Shown: positions 1-8,215 of the stretch, piece after piece | Position numbering within the stretch: position 1 is the first letter of the stretch | How the letters are laid out: every line of letters begins with the position of its first letter | From: Acidobacteriota bacterium | GTDB lineage: Bacteria > Acidobacteriota > Terriglobia > Terriglobales > Acidobacteriaceae | Direction: 5' to 3' | NCBI GenBank assembly: GCA_003224905.1 | Contig: QIAA01000170.1 | Coordinates: 1-38,291, forward strand | DNA: 38,291 bases | Made by a program: the position numbers and the translations under genes | Notes under the pieces: model-generated | What the model saw: only the letters and a program-made list of their open reading frames with translations | Databases searched by the model: none | What the model was told of the DNA's origin: nothing

Positions 1-488
1 TCGAAAGTAAGCCCGTGCAGCTCTTGCCTGCAAGCGTGGGGGAACTGACGAGCTTACGAAAAAATCCGACTGGTAAGTTAGTGCTCGTGAACTTCTGGGC
101 GACATGGTGCGGTCCATGTCGACAGGAAATGCCGGATTTCCAGACAATTCATCGCATGTATGGTCACCGCGCCTTTGAGGTTGTTACGGTCAGCATCAAC
201 TATCCAGACGAAAAGCCCGGCGTGCTCTCGGTTCTCAATAAACTGCGCGCTACGAGCCGGAACCTTCTTCTGGGTTCTAGCGATATTTATTCGCTGCTAG
301 CCGCGTTTGATGCCAATTGGAATGCTGCCGTACCCTACACAGCGCTGATCCGACCTGGTGGGGAGGTCGTGTATCAGCGGCAGGGCACGATCAACCCGCT
401 GAAGATTAAGCGGCTAATCATGGCGAACTTGGCCGATGATGACTACGTTGGCCATCAGGCCTACTGGCTGACCGACTCAGACAAATGA
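1..488 (+). CDS. TlpA-like thioredoxin-fold protein, 5'-truncated by window edge
   Basis: Thiol-disulfide oxidoreductase of the TlpA/ResA type, which normally acts in the periplasm or on the outer face of the inner membrane to reduce or isomerise disulfides. The reading frame is open to the first base of the window, so the true start lies upstream; the GTG at position 15 is only the first possible start inside the window. Visible features are the beta strand followed by the active site WCGPC (NFWATWCGPCRQEMPDF), and the cis-proline loop (AAVPYTAL) about 75 residues later, which packs against the CXXC in this fold. The end of the protein (about 25 residues past the last strand, DDDYVGHQAYWLTDSDK) is not typical and has no known role. 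The N-terminal signal or anchor is not visible. Family is clear; the partner protein is unknown. Confidence 0.88.
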   Translation, partial: ESKPVQLLPASVGELTSLRKNPTGKLVLVNFWATWCGPCRQEMPDFQTIHRMYGHRAFEVVTVSINYPDEKPGVLSVLNKLRATSRNLLLGSSDIYSLLAAFDANWNAAVPYTALIRPGGEVVYQRQGTINPLKIKRLIMANLADDDYVGHQAYWLTDSDK

Positions 489-524
489 AGTACCGATCCT
501 TGAAGAAACGACTTACCATAGCGC

Positions 525-549
525 GAGAGCGGGATTCGCAGCAGCTCTC
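525..549 (+). terminator. weak hairpin after the thioredoxin gene
   Basis: GAGAGC (525-530) pairs with GCTCTC (544-549) across a 13-nt loop, 37 nt after the stop of the thioredoxin gene and before the convergent glycosidase gene. There is no following T-run, so this is at best a weak or factor-assisted terminator. Confidence 0.2.
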
Positions 550-638
550 TTGAAATCAGTGCTGGCGCCAGGCAGAAATTTCTGGTGTCTGCGGTTCGCC
601 ATGCGCAATTAGAAAACCATGGGCCCATCGGCGCTCTG

Positions 639-2849
639 TTATTTCTCAAGACGTGCAACTTTCCCTCGCAATACGGAAACCGAAGCTTTCGGCAACGTGA
701 AAAATGACTCTGTACTCGCCGAGATGGTCGTGGCCACCGGAGGATTGTTAGGATCCGGATGACTGTTACGTCCGTCATTAATCCATACGTACTGCTCGCT
801 GCCGAAGGTAACGAATGTAATTGTCCCGGAAAATACAGCCTCCCTGTTGTTGCCCGAGTCCGCAAATGCGATTCGCACCGTATGCGCATTGTTTTCGTCA
901 CGATTAACCAACATCAAGGACCAATTGCCGTCAGGGCGTAGCAAAGCGTACGAGGTGACCAGCACATTTCCTGCATCGTCCTTGATATCACTCGACGAAG
1001 GGAACATTCGATGCACACCAGAACGGTGCTGCGCCCACTCCAGGTTGATCATGTGCGCGGCATAGTACGGTGACGTGTATCCCTTGATGTTGTAGTTTTC
1101 GTCGGACACGAAATTCGACCATGATGCCCAGCCCAGGCAAGTGTTCTGTATCCCCTGGGGCTGGATGGGCGAATGATAGAAAGCCGTGCCTCCGCCCTCA
1201 AAGAATGAGCCCACATTGTCGGCGAGCCAAAGAGCGGCGAAAATTGTCGTCATCGGACCCGTGAGCTCAGCGGCCAGGTGATTCTCAGTGACCATCAGGG
1301 GCAGGTCGTGCGGGACGCCATCATCCCTCCATACCTGCAGGACGTGTTTCATAAGCTGTGGTTCGGAATACAGATCCTTCCAAGTGATTGTGCACGGTTG
1401 AAATGGGTAGTGCTCGAAAGAGACGAATGCCAGGTCAGAGAGCCTATTATGGGCTTTCAGATAAGCCACGAAGCGCCCCATCCAGGAGGTCTTTCCCTGT
1501 GCGTCGGGCCAAACCCGAATGTCGTCATTGACGCCCTCGAAAATCGGGCCTCCGAGTTTGAGCTTCGGGTCCACCTTGTGAATTGCCGCCGACCACTGCA
1601 GGTACAGCGCGCCGTAGTCTTCTGGCATGGCGTGCTTGCCGTCGGGCTCTTCACCCATCTCGATATAGCCGATTCTGTAGCCCCGCTTCTCGAGGTAAGC
1701 GATCTGCGCAGCTGCATCGTCGGGCGTGCCGTACAGCATAGTCACAGGGATCATCGCTGGAAGATTGTTAGTGATTCCGCTGGTAAAGAACGTGTCAAAT
1801 CCTGTGTGTTGGTAAAATCCATCGTCTCGCACGTCCTCAGCTGAGTGCCAGGGATCGATAGAGGAGACGCAATAGCTAGTGCGCCGCTCGCCGGCGTTCT
1901 TCGACACTTCAGTAAATGTGCCATCGGCAGCAATCGTTCCCACCGCAATTTGCTGAATGGCATAGCCAACACAGTTGCGAACATCTTCAGAACCGTGCTC
2001 GTCGCAAGTGTTGGACGATTCCGTCATCAGGATACGCACAAATCGAGTGTGCACTGGTGTGCCGGTCAGTTTGAGGATGATGGTCCCGCCTCGCGCATTC
2101 TTTAATACGCCAGAACCGAAAACCTTCCATTCACCTTTCGGGCCAGCGTCAAAGTCGAGCGCGTGAGTGCCAGTCCAATATTCAAGTTGATAATGCGTCG
2201 CATACGGATTGTCCCAAAGGATACGGACGGCGTTCACCAGCTTTTCAGTTTTAAGGTCTACGACTACCCACTGTGGATGAAGCGAATCACTCTCTCCAGT
2301 GAACCTACTTGTGAGGTAGGGATTGCTTTTCCAATGACTCAAGTTTGGGCCAGGTACCGGGCGATCGCCGCTGGTCGCGAAACCACGGTGCGGCAGAGCA
2401 TAGGCGAGGATATACCTGATCGGATCCTTCAGTTCGGCGCTCCCGGTGAAGTAGCCACTCCGGTGTGCCGCATCACTCCAGCGTCCGTTCTCGGTCCAGT
2501 GCCATGCCGCCATACGAAGCTCAGTGTTGTTGCGGTAGGTAATCGGGCCCCATCCCGCCGACAGCGCCTCCTGAACGATGTGCGGCGTGAAAACTTTGTT
2601 GATGTCCATGCGCGAAAGCACGTCAATGGAACTACCCAGTGCGCCGTCAGGATCGAAGGAATTGATGATATGCCCCGGTGTTGCATCGACGCGGACCAGG
2701 CCAGGAGCGGGTGTATGAGTTTGAGCCTCAGCGGTAGCTTTGGCTGCCATAGAAATAAGTAGAGCGAATGCTGCTGTAATGGCGTTCGCTTTTTTTGAAC
2801 TGCAAGTGCATAGCACGAACTGCCTTGCTCGTATGAATCGATTCGTCAT
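639..2849 (-). CDS. secreted clan GH-A glycoside hydrolase with discoidin-like domain
   Basis: Probable exported glycosidase of about 736 aa. I start it at the ATG at 2849, 30 nt inside the longest ORF, because GGAGGAG lies just upstream of it and the GTG at 2879 has no such site. A long signal peptide follows (basic MTNRFIRARQ, hydrophobic AAFALLISMAA, then about residue 43). Residues about 190-310 resemble an F5/8 type C (discoidin/CBM32-like) beta-sandwich (WVVVDLKTEKLVNAVRILW ... HTRFVRILMTESS). The C-terminal half looks like a TIM-barrel of clan GH-A: IEMGEEPDG around residue 400 for the acid/base Glu and LPLMVTENHL with Glu522 as likely nucleophile. The residue before the acid/base Glu is Glu, not the usual Asn. 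A beta-sandwich tail ends the protein. GH39-like or an unassigned GH-A family is possible; the substrate is unknown. It stands alone on its strand. Confidence 0.72.
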   Translation of the reverse strand: MTNRFIRARQFVLCTCSSKKANAITAAFALLISMAAKATAEAQTHTPAPGLVRVDATPGHIINSFDPDGALGSSIDVLSRMDINKVFTPHIVQEALSAGWGPITYRNNTELRMAAWHWTENGRWSDAAHRSGYFTGSAELKDPIRYILAYALPHRGFATSGDRPVPGPNLSHWKSNPYLTSRFTGESDSLHPQWVVVDLKTEKLVNAVRILWDNPYATHYQLEYWTGTHALDFDAGPKGEWKVFGSGVLKNARGGTIILKLTGTPVHTRFVRILMTESSNTCDEHGSEDVRNCVGYAIQQIAVGTIAADGTFTEVSKNAGERRTSYCVSSIDPWHSAEDVRDDGFYQHTGFDTFFTSGITNNLPAMIPVTMLYGTPDDAAAQIAYLEKRGYRIGYIEMGEEPDGKHAMPEDYGALYLQWSAAIHKVDPKLKLGGPIFEGVNDDIRVWPDAQGKTSWMGRFVAYLKAHNRLSDLAFVSFEHYPFQPCTITWKDLYSEPQLMKHVLQVWRDDGVPHDLPLMVTENHLAAELTGPMTTIFAALWLADNVGSFFEGGGTAFYHSPIQPQGIQNTCLGWASWSNFVSDENYNIKGYTSPYYAAHMINLEWAQHRSGVHRMFPSSSDIKDDAGNVLVTSYALLRPDGNWSLMLVNRDENNAHTVRIAFADSGNNREAVFSGTITFVTFGSEQYVWINDGRNSHPDPNNPPVATTISASTESFFTLPKASVSVLRGKVARLEK

Positions 2850-3098
2850 TGCTCCTCCATTGCGCACAGGCCAAGGCACGACGTTGAAGATACTTCAACT
2901 CCTTCGTTCTCGTATGTTGCTTCCTTCATCGCTGCGGCCGGGATACTATCGTGAACAGGAAGTGCGCAGTGTACGGTTTGTTTATGGTGAGAGGAAGGGA
3001 TTATTTGGCTACCGGCACTCCTGGTTGGGACTCGTGTTACGCCGAGCCCCAGGTGAGGCCGAAATGAAAACTGAAAAAGCCAAGCGAGGCAGCCAAGA

Positions 3099-3733
3099 TT
3101 ATGAGTACGATTCTCTATCGACGCATTTGGCTTTCTCCTCGTAATTGGTGGACTTAGGGCCACTGCTTCCTCCGCCGCACGCTGCCTGAAAAATTAACCC
3201 GGCCAATGCGCAGCCCGCGAAGAATAGGGGCCTTCTTTTCCTGGAATAGCCGCAACCGACCCTGGTACCCAATAAACCCAAAAGTGTGAACATGGAATGG
3301 GATCGCCGTGGTAAGGATGAGGAACCATGAGCCCGGCCGCGACGCCCGACCCCGCAGTGATCGTCACCGTGGCGGTGGGTCCGCTGGAATCGAAGGTGAC
3401 GGAATTTGAACTGAACGAGCAAATTGGTGAACCAGGTTGGGCTGGCTGCACGCTACAGGCCAGCGACACAGGATTGTCGAATGCGTTCAGCAGAGTCAAG
3501 CTCAGCGTTGAGGTGGCACTTTGGCCGGCGCTCACACTGCTCGGGCTTGGTGCGGATGCTGAGATCGAGAAATCCGTGCCTGTATTCAGCAACACACTTA
3601 TCGAGTTCGAGCTCGCATGGTTGCGATCAGGTCCGGCGATTATCACTAAGAGAGTGTTGCGAGCATTCGGCTCAGGCTGTGCAGAATGACCATCCGTAGC
3701 AGCTTGTGGGCTATTGTTGCCCGACTGATCTCG
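3099..3733 (-). pseudogene. decayed C-terminus of an Ig-like surface protein
   Basis: Remnant of an acidobacterial surface/secreted protein. Reading leftward, one frame (from the stop at 3734-3736 down to about 3310) gives a beta-rich repeat with NTLLVIIAGPDRNHASSNSI and DFSISASAPSPSSVSAGQSA, then VSLACSVQP and TATVTITAG, a pattern common near the C-terminus of such proteins. The last part, however, is in another frame: GLLGTRVGCGYSRKRRPLFF then ALAGLIFQAACGGGSSG (about 3150-3290), the membrane segment plus Cys-Gly tail that normally follows directly. A frameshift near 3290-3330 therefore separates the two halves. No start is available upstream (in-frame stop, truncated N-terminus), and the usual terminal beta-strand repeat after GGGSSG is missing. 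I call it a broken 5'-truncated gene rather than two small genes. Confidence 0.7.
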
Positions 3734-3878
3734 CTACCGGCCCACTCCGCTGAGCAGGAAGGTAGCTGTCAGCGTCATCACTCCACTTTGGGTGGTTTTT
3801 TCGCCGCCATCTCCCGGCTTGCGTTACCATAATTCGCCCTTAATCCTGACCACATAATCCCCATCCTGGTGCGATGCC

Positions 3879-5186
3879 ATGGACCTTGCCGGACGCCGCA
3901 GCTTTTTCCGCAGCGCCGCTACAGCGGCTGCTTTGACCTTCACTTCCCACATGTCGGTTTTCGGCCGGACTCACAAGCTGAAAACCTCCGCCTGGTTGAG
4001 CGGCGCGGCCCCGAATCTTCCCGACCGCCTGCCACCCGACTGGTATCGGCGCAAGATCGCCCAGGTGCAGCAGGAGATGGAGAAGCGCAAACTGGACGCA
4101 GTTGTCCTGCTGCGCGCTGCGAACGTCATCTACACGACTGGCTATTTTCATCTTTCGACCGAGCGCCCGCTGGCTGCACTCATTCCGAAGTCTGGTGATC
4201 CCGCTCTCTTCATCCCCGGACTTGAGTCCGATCAAGTGAAGTTGTGGTGGGTGAAGGACTACGAGGCCTATTTTGACTATCCCGGCCCAGTGAATCGCAT
4301 GCGCTGGATATTCGAGCGCATTGCCAGTCGCGGATTTGCGAAGGCCCGCATTGGCGTAGAAGAACCGACCCCCAGTCGCATGAAGCAGATCAAACTCGGT
4401 GCACCCGACGCCGAGATCATTGAAGCCGGCGATCTGATCGAAGAAATGCGCTACATCAAGGACGAAGACGAGGTCAACATTATGCGTCGCGGAATGTTCT
4501 TCAATGACTACTCGATTCAGGCCGGCCGGGATTTTGTGCAGGCGCACGGTGCGGTCACTGAAAATGAGATCCTGAAGGCTGCTGATGATGCCTTGGCCGA
4601 CAAGATGGCGGCAGAGCTAAAAGAGGTTGTCGGCGTCGCCATCGATCCGCCGTTCGGCGGCTTGGTACCTTTCGGCAAGCGTTCCGCTTTCCCACATGCC
4701 GTCCCGAGCAAGGACCGCCTCAAGAAGGGAGACGCTTTAATCCTCAGCTACACGTGCCAACTTGGTGGCTATGCTGTTGAGTGTGAGCGATCGTTCATCA
4801 TCGGGAAACCCACCGACTATGCCAAACGCCTCTATGACGCCATGCTGGCGGCCCACGATACCGGCGTCGAGAATCTGAAAGAAGGAGCGGTCGCCGAAGA
4901 GGTTGACAGGAAAGCACTCGAGCACATCCACAAGGCCGGCTTTGAGAAGTTCCTCAAACACCGAACCGGACACGGGATTGGCTTGGAAGGTCACGAAGCT
5001 CCATGGATTGCCGATGGGGATAAGACCATCCTGAAGCAGGGAATGACTTTCAGTTGCGAGCCTGGAGTCTACGATCCCGACTGGGGGGGAGTCCGCCATT
5101 CAGACACGGTCGTGGTCCGCAAAGACAAAGGGGAAGTGCTGAACAAGTATCCCACTCGTCTCGAAGACATGGTCATTGAGATCTGA
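3879..5186 (+). CDS. Tat-exported M24 pita-bread hydrolase, creatinase-like active site
   Basis: 435 aa, full length for the M24/creatinase fold: N-terminal creatinase-like domain (about 50-190) and C-terminal pita-bread domain (about 200-430). The N-terminus has a twin-Arg signal (RRSFFRSAATAAALTF), so export by Tat is likely. In metal-dependent M24 aminopeptidases the ligands are Asp, Asp, His, Glu, Glu. Here these positions read Ser290 (LILSYT), Glu301 (VECERSF), His365 (GHGIG), Glu394 (CEPG) and Ser408 (RHSD), so three of five differ. His273 (FPHAVP), Glu301 and Glu394 instead match the creatinase-type catalytic His/Glu/Glu in order and spacing. It is therefore better called a metal-independent creatinase/ectoine-hydrolase-like C-N hydrolase than an Xaa-Pro aminopeptidase. 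The Shine-Dalgarno is weak. The gene converges with the M2 family gene. Confidence 0.82.
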   Translation: MDLAGRRSFFRSAATAAALTFTSHMSVFGRTHKLKTSAWLSGAAPNLPDRLPPDWYRRKIAQVQQEMEKRKLDAVVLLRAANVIYTTGYFHLSTERPLAALIPKSGDPALFIPGLESDQVKLWWVKDYEAYFDYPGPVNRMRWIFERIASRGFAKARIGVEEPTPSRMKQIKLGAPDAEIIEAGDLIEEMRYIKDEDEVNIMRRGMFFNDYSIQAGRDFVQAHGAVTENEILKAADDALADKMAAELKEVVGVAIDPPFGGLVPFGKRSAFPHAVPSKDRLKKGDALILSYTCQLGGYAVECERSFIIGKPTDYAKRLYDAMLAAHDTGVENLKEGAVAEEVDRKALEHIHKAGFEKFLKHRTGHGIGLEGHEAPWIADGDKTILKQGMTFSCEPGVYDPDWGGVRHSDTVVVRKDKGEVLNKYPTRLEDMVIEI

Positions 5187-5210
5187 GCTTTGAAAGTTGC
5201 TTCGCAGGGC

Positions 5211-5271
5211 GTCTCAGATGGGCGACCTTAACCCCGTAGCGCTGAGACAAGGCAGGAGGGAGAGGCTGCCT
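5211..5271. terminator. inverted repeats between convergent genes
   Basis: Between the convergent M24 and M2 genes lie two stems: GTCTCAG (5211-5217) with CTGAGAC (5242-5248), and AGGCAG (5250-5255) with CTGCCT (5266-5271; 10-nt loop). Position suits bidirectional termination, but no U-run follows on either strand. Confidence 0.3.
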
Positions 5272-5286
5272 AAAGGACGGTTTGCC

Positions 5287-6915
5287 TCACCTGTCCGAGT
5301 TTGCAGCGTGCTGCTGGCTGACTAGGCAGCTTCTCGTTTTGTTTAGGGTGATGCCGCGCCGGTTCATGCGGATCAAGTAATCAATTAAGTATCGGACAGT
5401 CAGCGGTTCGCCTGTGCCGCTTTGCATGATTTCGTCCATGGTCTGTTCTGCCCCGCGAGAATAGAAGTATTTCTTTAGGTACACGCCCGCCTTGTAGTCC
5501 CACCGAGCTCCGAATTCCCGATCTATCGTGTGCGAAATTTGATGCGCGACAATATCACCAACCACATAGCTCTGAAGATAGATAGGATCCGATCCGTACA
5601 TCGGATTGTAAGCCCATACTGGCGTACCGTGCATGTCGACTCCGAGATACTCGGTATGAATGCGGTTGTACAGGGCCGCAAGGTCCTGATTGGGTTCCGC
5701 GTAACCCTCGAACTCGAAGAGAGAGTCCGCCATGGTGCGCCGGATTTCAAATAATGTCTTCCATCTGGAGATTTCGGCAACAAGCTCTGCTTGCTCTCGA
5801 GTAAGGCCAAACAACTCAGTCCCCACCTCGGGGTGGTATAGTCTCAGCGCTATAACTTGAGCTAATCCTTCGTCGAATGGCTCAGCATAGTTGTTGCGTA
5901 ATAAAAATGAGGGCTCGTTCATCATGCTGTAATGTAGAGCGTGTCCGGTAGCGTGCAACAAGCGATCAAAGAAGAAAATACCAGAATAGCGGTTGGCCAG
6001 GATTTTCACTTCCTTGCCGTAAACAATCGGGTACGCGGCGCCGGGAAAGCTAAGATCGGCGACTTGCATCTCTACCGGTAAACGCTCCAGGTTGTACCCT
6101 AGACTCGCAGCCAGTTTCTTCGTCACCGTCCATCCTTGCTCCGGGACGAACCTTTGTTGTTCGAAGTCGTTGGTGAAAGCCGAGAAATAAAACTCGAGGT
6201 CCCAGGGCTCCACAGTGTCGACTCGAAGCTCTCTTCCCATTCGTTTTATTAGTGCCTGATATTCTGTTTCAGTCTGACTCCGGATTTCGTCAAACCATTC
6301 AAACAGCTCTTCGGTCTCAAAACCCTTGCGACGGGACATGAATACCGAGAACAGTTCATCGGCGTTCTCTAGCGCGAGCTTATTACGAAGTTTCATCGCG
6401 TCGCGTATGCGCTCTCCGTTGATTGCAGTGATCTGTGCTCTTGCTTCCCAAGCTTGCCGACGAAGTCCGGGATCCGAGCTGTGGGCTACGAGATCAGTCA
6501 GCGCCGCTCGCGTCAACTGCCGATCGCCTACTTTGTAACGGAAGGAGTTTTCGTCACGGGTGATGCTTTCAACGAGAGCTGTCAGCGCGGGATCGTTGGA
6601 GATCTTGGTATAGGCAGCTTCTTCAAGGAAGAGATCACGCCGCCGCCTTAACGAGGGGCCCTCAAGGCGTGTCAACTTCAAATCATGTAAGAATTTCTCA
6701 TCACTCATGACCATACGAATGCGCTCCTGAACCGGACGCGAGGTCAGGTATTCATCGCCACGCGCGATGTTGTACTCAGCACGCCAGTACTCGGCATAAA
6801 GTTCTTCTAGCTGTTTTTCCTTAATATCCAGTTGGAGTGGAATGGGACTCTGTTTCTGGGCTGCAAGGGGAGAGAGCACAAGCAGAAGCATGAGTAGCCC
6901 ACGCCGCACGATCAT
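5287..6915 (-). CDS. secreted M2-family (ACE-like) protein lacking the catalytic Glu
   Basis: 542 aa with a cleavable signal peptide (MIVRRGLLMLLLVLSPLAAQ). The body is the alpha-helical M2 dipeptidyl-carboxypeptidase fold: helical lid (YWRAEYNIARGDEY near residue 45), then the zinc helix and the downstream third-ligand helix. The zinc helix reads LLHATGHALHY with His321 and His325, and the third ligand is Glu349 in EPFDEGLAQ; spacing matches ACE (HEMGH ... FHEAIGD). The general-base Glu is replaced by Ala322. The codon is GCT, two changes from a Glu codon, so a single-base read error does not explain it. Zinc could still bind, but peptide hydrolysis should be lost or severely weakened. The rest is intact with no frameshift, so the protein appears to be maintained, perhaps as a binding or regulatory pseudoenzyme. 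The start is the first ATG; its Shine-Dalgarno (CGGAAA) is weak. Confidence 0.82.
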   Translation of the reverse strand: MIVRRGLLMLLLVLSPLAAQKQSPIPLQLDIKEKQLEELYAEYWRAEYNIARGDEYLTSRPVQERIRMVMSDEKFLHDLKLTRLEGPSLRRRRDLFLEEAAYTKISNDPALTALVESITRDENSFRYKVGDRQLTRAALTDLVAHSSDPGLRRQAWEARAQITAINGERIRDAMKLRNKLALENADELFSVFMSRRKGFETEELFEWFDEIRSQTETEYQALIKRMGRELRVDTVEPWDLEFYFSAFTNDFEQQRFVPEQGWTVTKKLAASLGYNLERLPVEMQVADLSFPGAAYPIVYGKEVKILANRYSGIFFFDRLLHATGHALHYSMMNEPSFLLRNNYAEPFDEGLAQVIALRLYHPEVGTELFGLTREQAELVAEISRWKTLFEIRRTMADSLFEFEGYAEPNQDLAALYNRIHTEYLGVDMHGTPVWAYNPMYGSDPIYLQSYVVGDIVAHQISHTIDREFGARWDYKAGVYLKKYFYSRGAEQTMDEIMQSGTGEPLTVRYLIDYLIRMNRRGITLNKTRSCLVSQQHAANSDR

Positions 6916-7084
6916 ATTTCCGATTTTACCCAGACTGGCTGCGCGCCAAAGTTACGCTAGTCATCTCCTGCCTCACAGACGCTGCCACGACTGTTCACCG
7001 AATCGGAATCGAAAGAGGCCACTTATATTCGCTACTCATGAGGGGGAAAAGGTGAGACGTATTAATAACTTTCTACGTGCCTTG

Positions 7085-7865
7085 ACTAGGTGCGCGCTGC
7101 CGGCCCGGATGCGCAAGCCGGCGCCGCGGCGAACGCGGCCGTAGTAGGCGGCGCCGCGCGCCACGGCACTTTCCACGGCTGCGTTGTCGAGGATTTTTGG
7201 CCGCCTACTCTCACCGAACCACGCCGAGATCGCCTCGGCGATCCGCTGGCGAGTGACCTCCGGCGCGCAGGAACCGCCGTTAAAGAGCACGGCATCGGGT
7301 CAGCCCGCAGATTCGATGATGATTTGTTCATGGCCGCCGCCGCGTGCGTTGGAAAAGCTGCCAGGTGCCTGGTGATTGCGGCATCGGCGGCGTAGGGCAA
7401 ACCAAATTCGCGCAGTCCGGTGGTGCGGCCGCGCACCGGCATCTCATCAGGCGCGGTGATCGGGAGGAATCCGTCAGTCAGCGTTCGTAGAACCTCCTCG
7501 TGGGTCAACTCAACACTGATCGCCCCTCCGACCACGGTCCGGCCGCTGCCCAATATCGTGACCGGCACGCGCTCGAGAGACGCATCACTCAGAAGTTGTT
7601 CCTTGGGGAAACAGCAGGCGAGACGCAACGCATAACGCTGCCGTAACGTAAGCCTCACGTCTTTGAGCTTTTCTTCCACCAGGCGGGCCAGTGCAAGGCC
7701 GAGGTTGTCGCCGCCAAGCAGAAGGTGCTCCCCGATGGCGGTGCGCTCGAAGTCCAACTCGCCACTGGTCAAGCGGGCGCGCACCAGGCTGAAATCGCTG
7801 GTGCCGCCACCGATATCGCAGATCAGAATCAGTTTGCCATCGCGATAACGCTGCCATTTGCTTTG
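7085..7865 (-). pseudogene. Hsp70-family (DnaK-like) ATPase-domain remnant
   Basis: Internal piece of an actin-fold Hsp70-like chaperone, broken at both ends and frameshifted. One frame (about 7865 down to about 7330) encodes KWQRYRDGKLILICDIGGGT then SDFSLV, the phosphate-2 motif, followed by IGEHLLLGGDNLGLALARL and GRTTGLREFGLPYAADAAIT. A second frame (7290-7085) continues the same family sequence with MLFNGGSCAPEVTRQRIAEA and ESAVARGAAYYGRVRRGAGL. Between them the frame changes and an in-frame stop precedes the Pro-Asp-Ala-Val-Leu-Phe segment. The phosphate-1 N-terminus is absent upstream of 7865, and the sequence stops matching after GLRIRAGSA, so the C-terminal part is also lost. The two ORFs here should not be annotated as separate genes. 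Family assignment rests on DIGGGTSDFS, GGDN and VARGAAYYG in the right order. Confidence 0.8.
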
Positions 7866-8215
7866 TCCTGCAAATTACGCGCGAGGTCGCCTGCGGGAAG
7901 CTTGGGCTTGGGCTGAATTTTCGCCCGGAATTTTTCTCTTCCTCTATATTCTTGAGGACCTCCGGAATGAGGACATCAAGAGTGTTGGTTTCGGCTGCGG
8001 CGATGTTCAACTGAAGCGGTGTTTCGGCGCTCTCCACCATGTTGAAGCATGCGTCCATGTCGGCCATGCACCAAAACCTCTCTGGTCTCGGTAACACCGC
8101 AGGCATCTTGCATACTTTCATCGACCAACTGGCCACGGTGGTTGTGACTTGAGCCCGACTACCGCAAAGATCCCGGGCCGGGGTCGTGATAGTGTAGTTG
8201 TCCGGAGGCGGTGTG
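7866..8215. other. non-coding stretch upstream of the Hsp70 remnant and ICMT-like gene
   Basis: About 350 bp. The - strand is open (for example AETPLQLNIAAAETNTLDVL) but I recognise no family in it, and it does not supply the missing Hsp70 N-terminus. It probably contains more decayed sequence plus the promoter of the + strand gene. The ribosome binding site for that gene is GGAGG at 8204-8208. Confidence 0.4.

Noticed and set aside
461..901. 146-aa minus-strand ORF overlapping the glycosidase gene
   Set aside because: Lies within and antisense or frame-shifted to the clear GH-A gene and has random composition.
5211..5271. Rho-independent terminator between M24 and M2 genes
   Set aside because: Stems exist but no U-run; retained only as a low-confidence terminator candidate.
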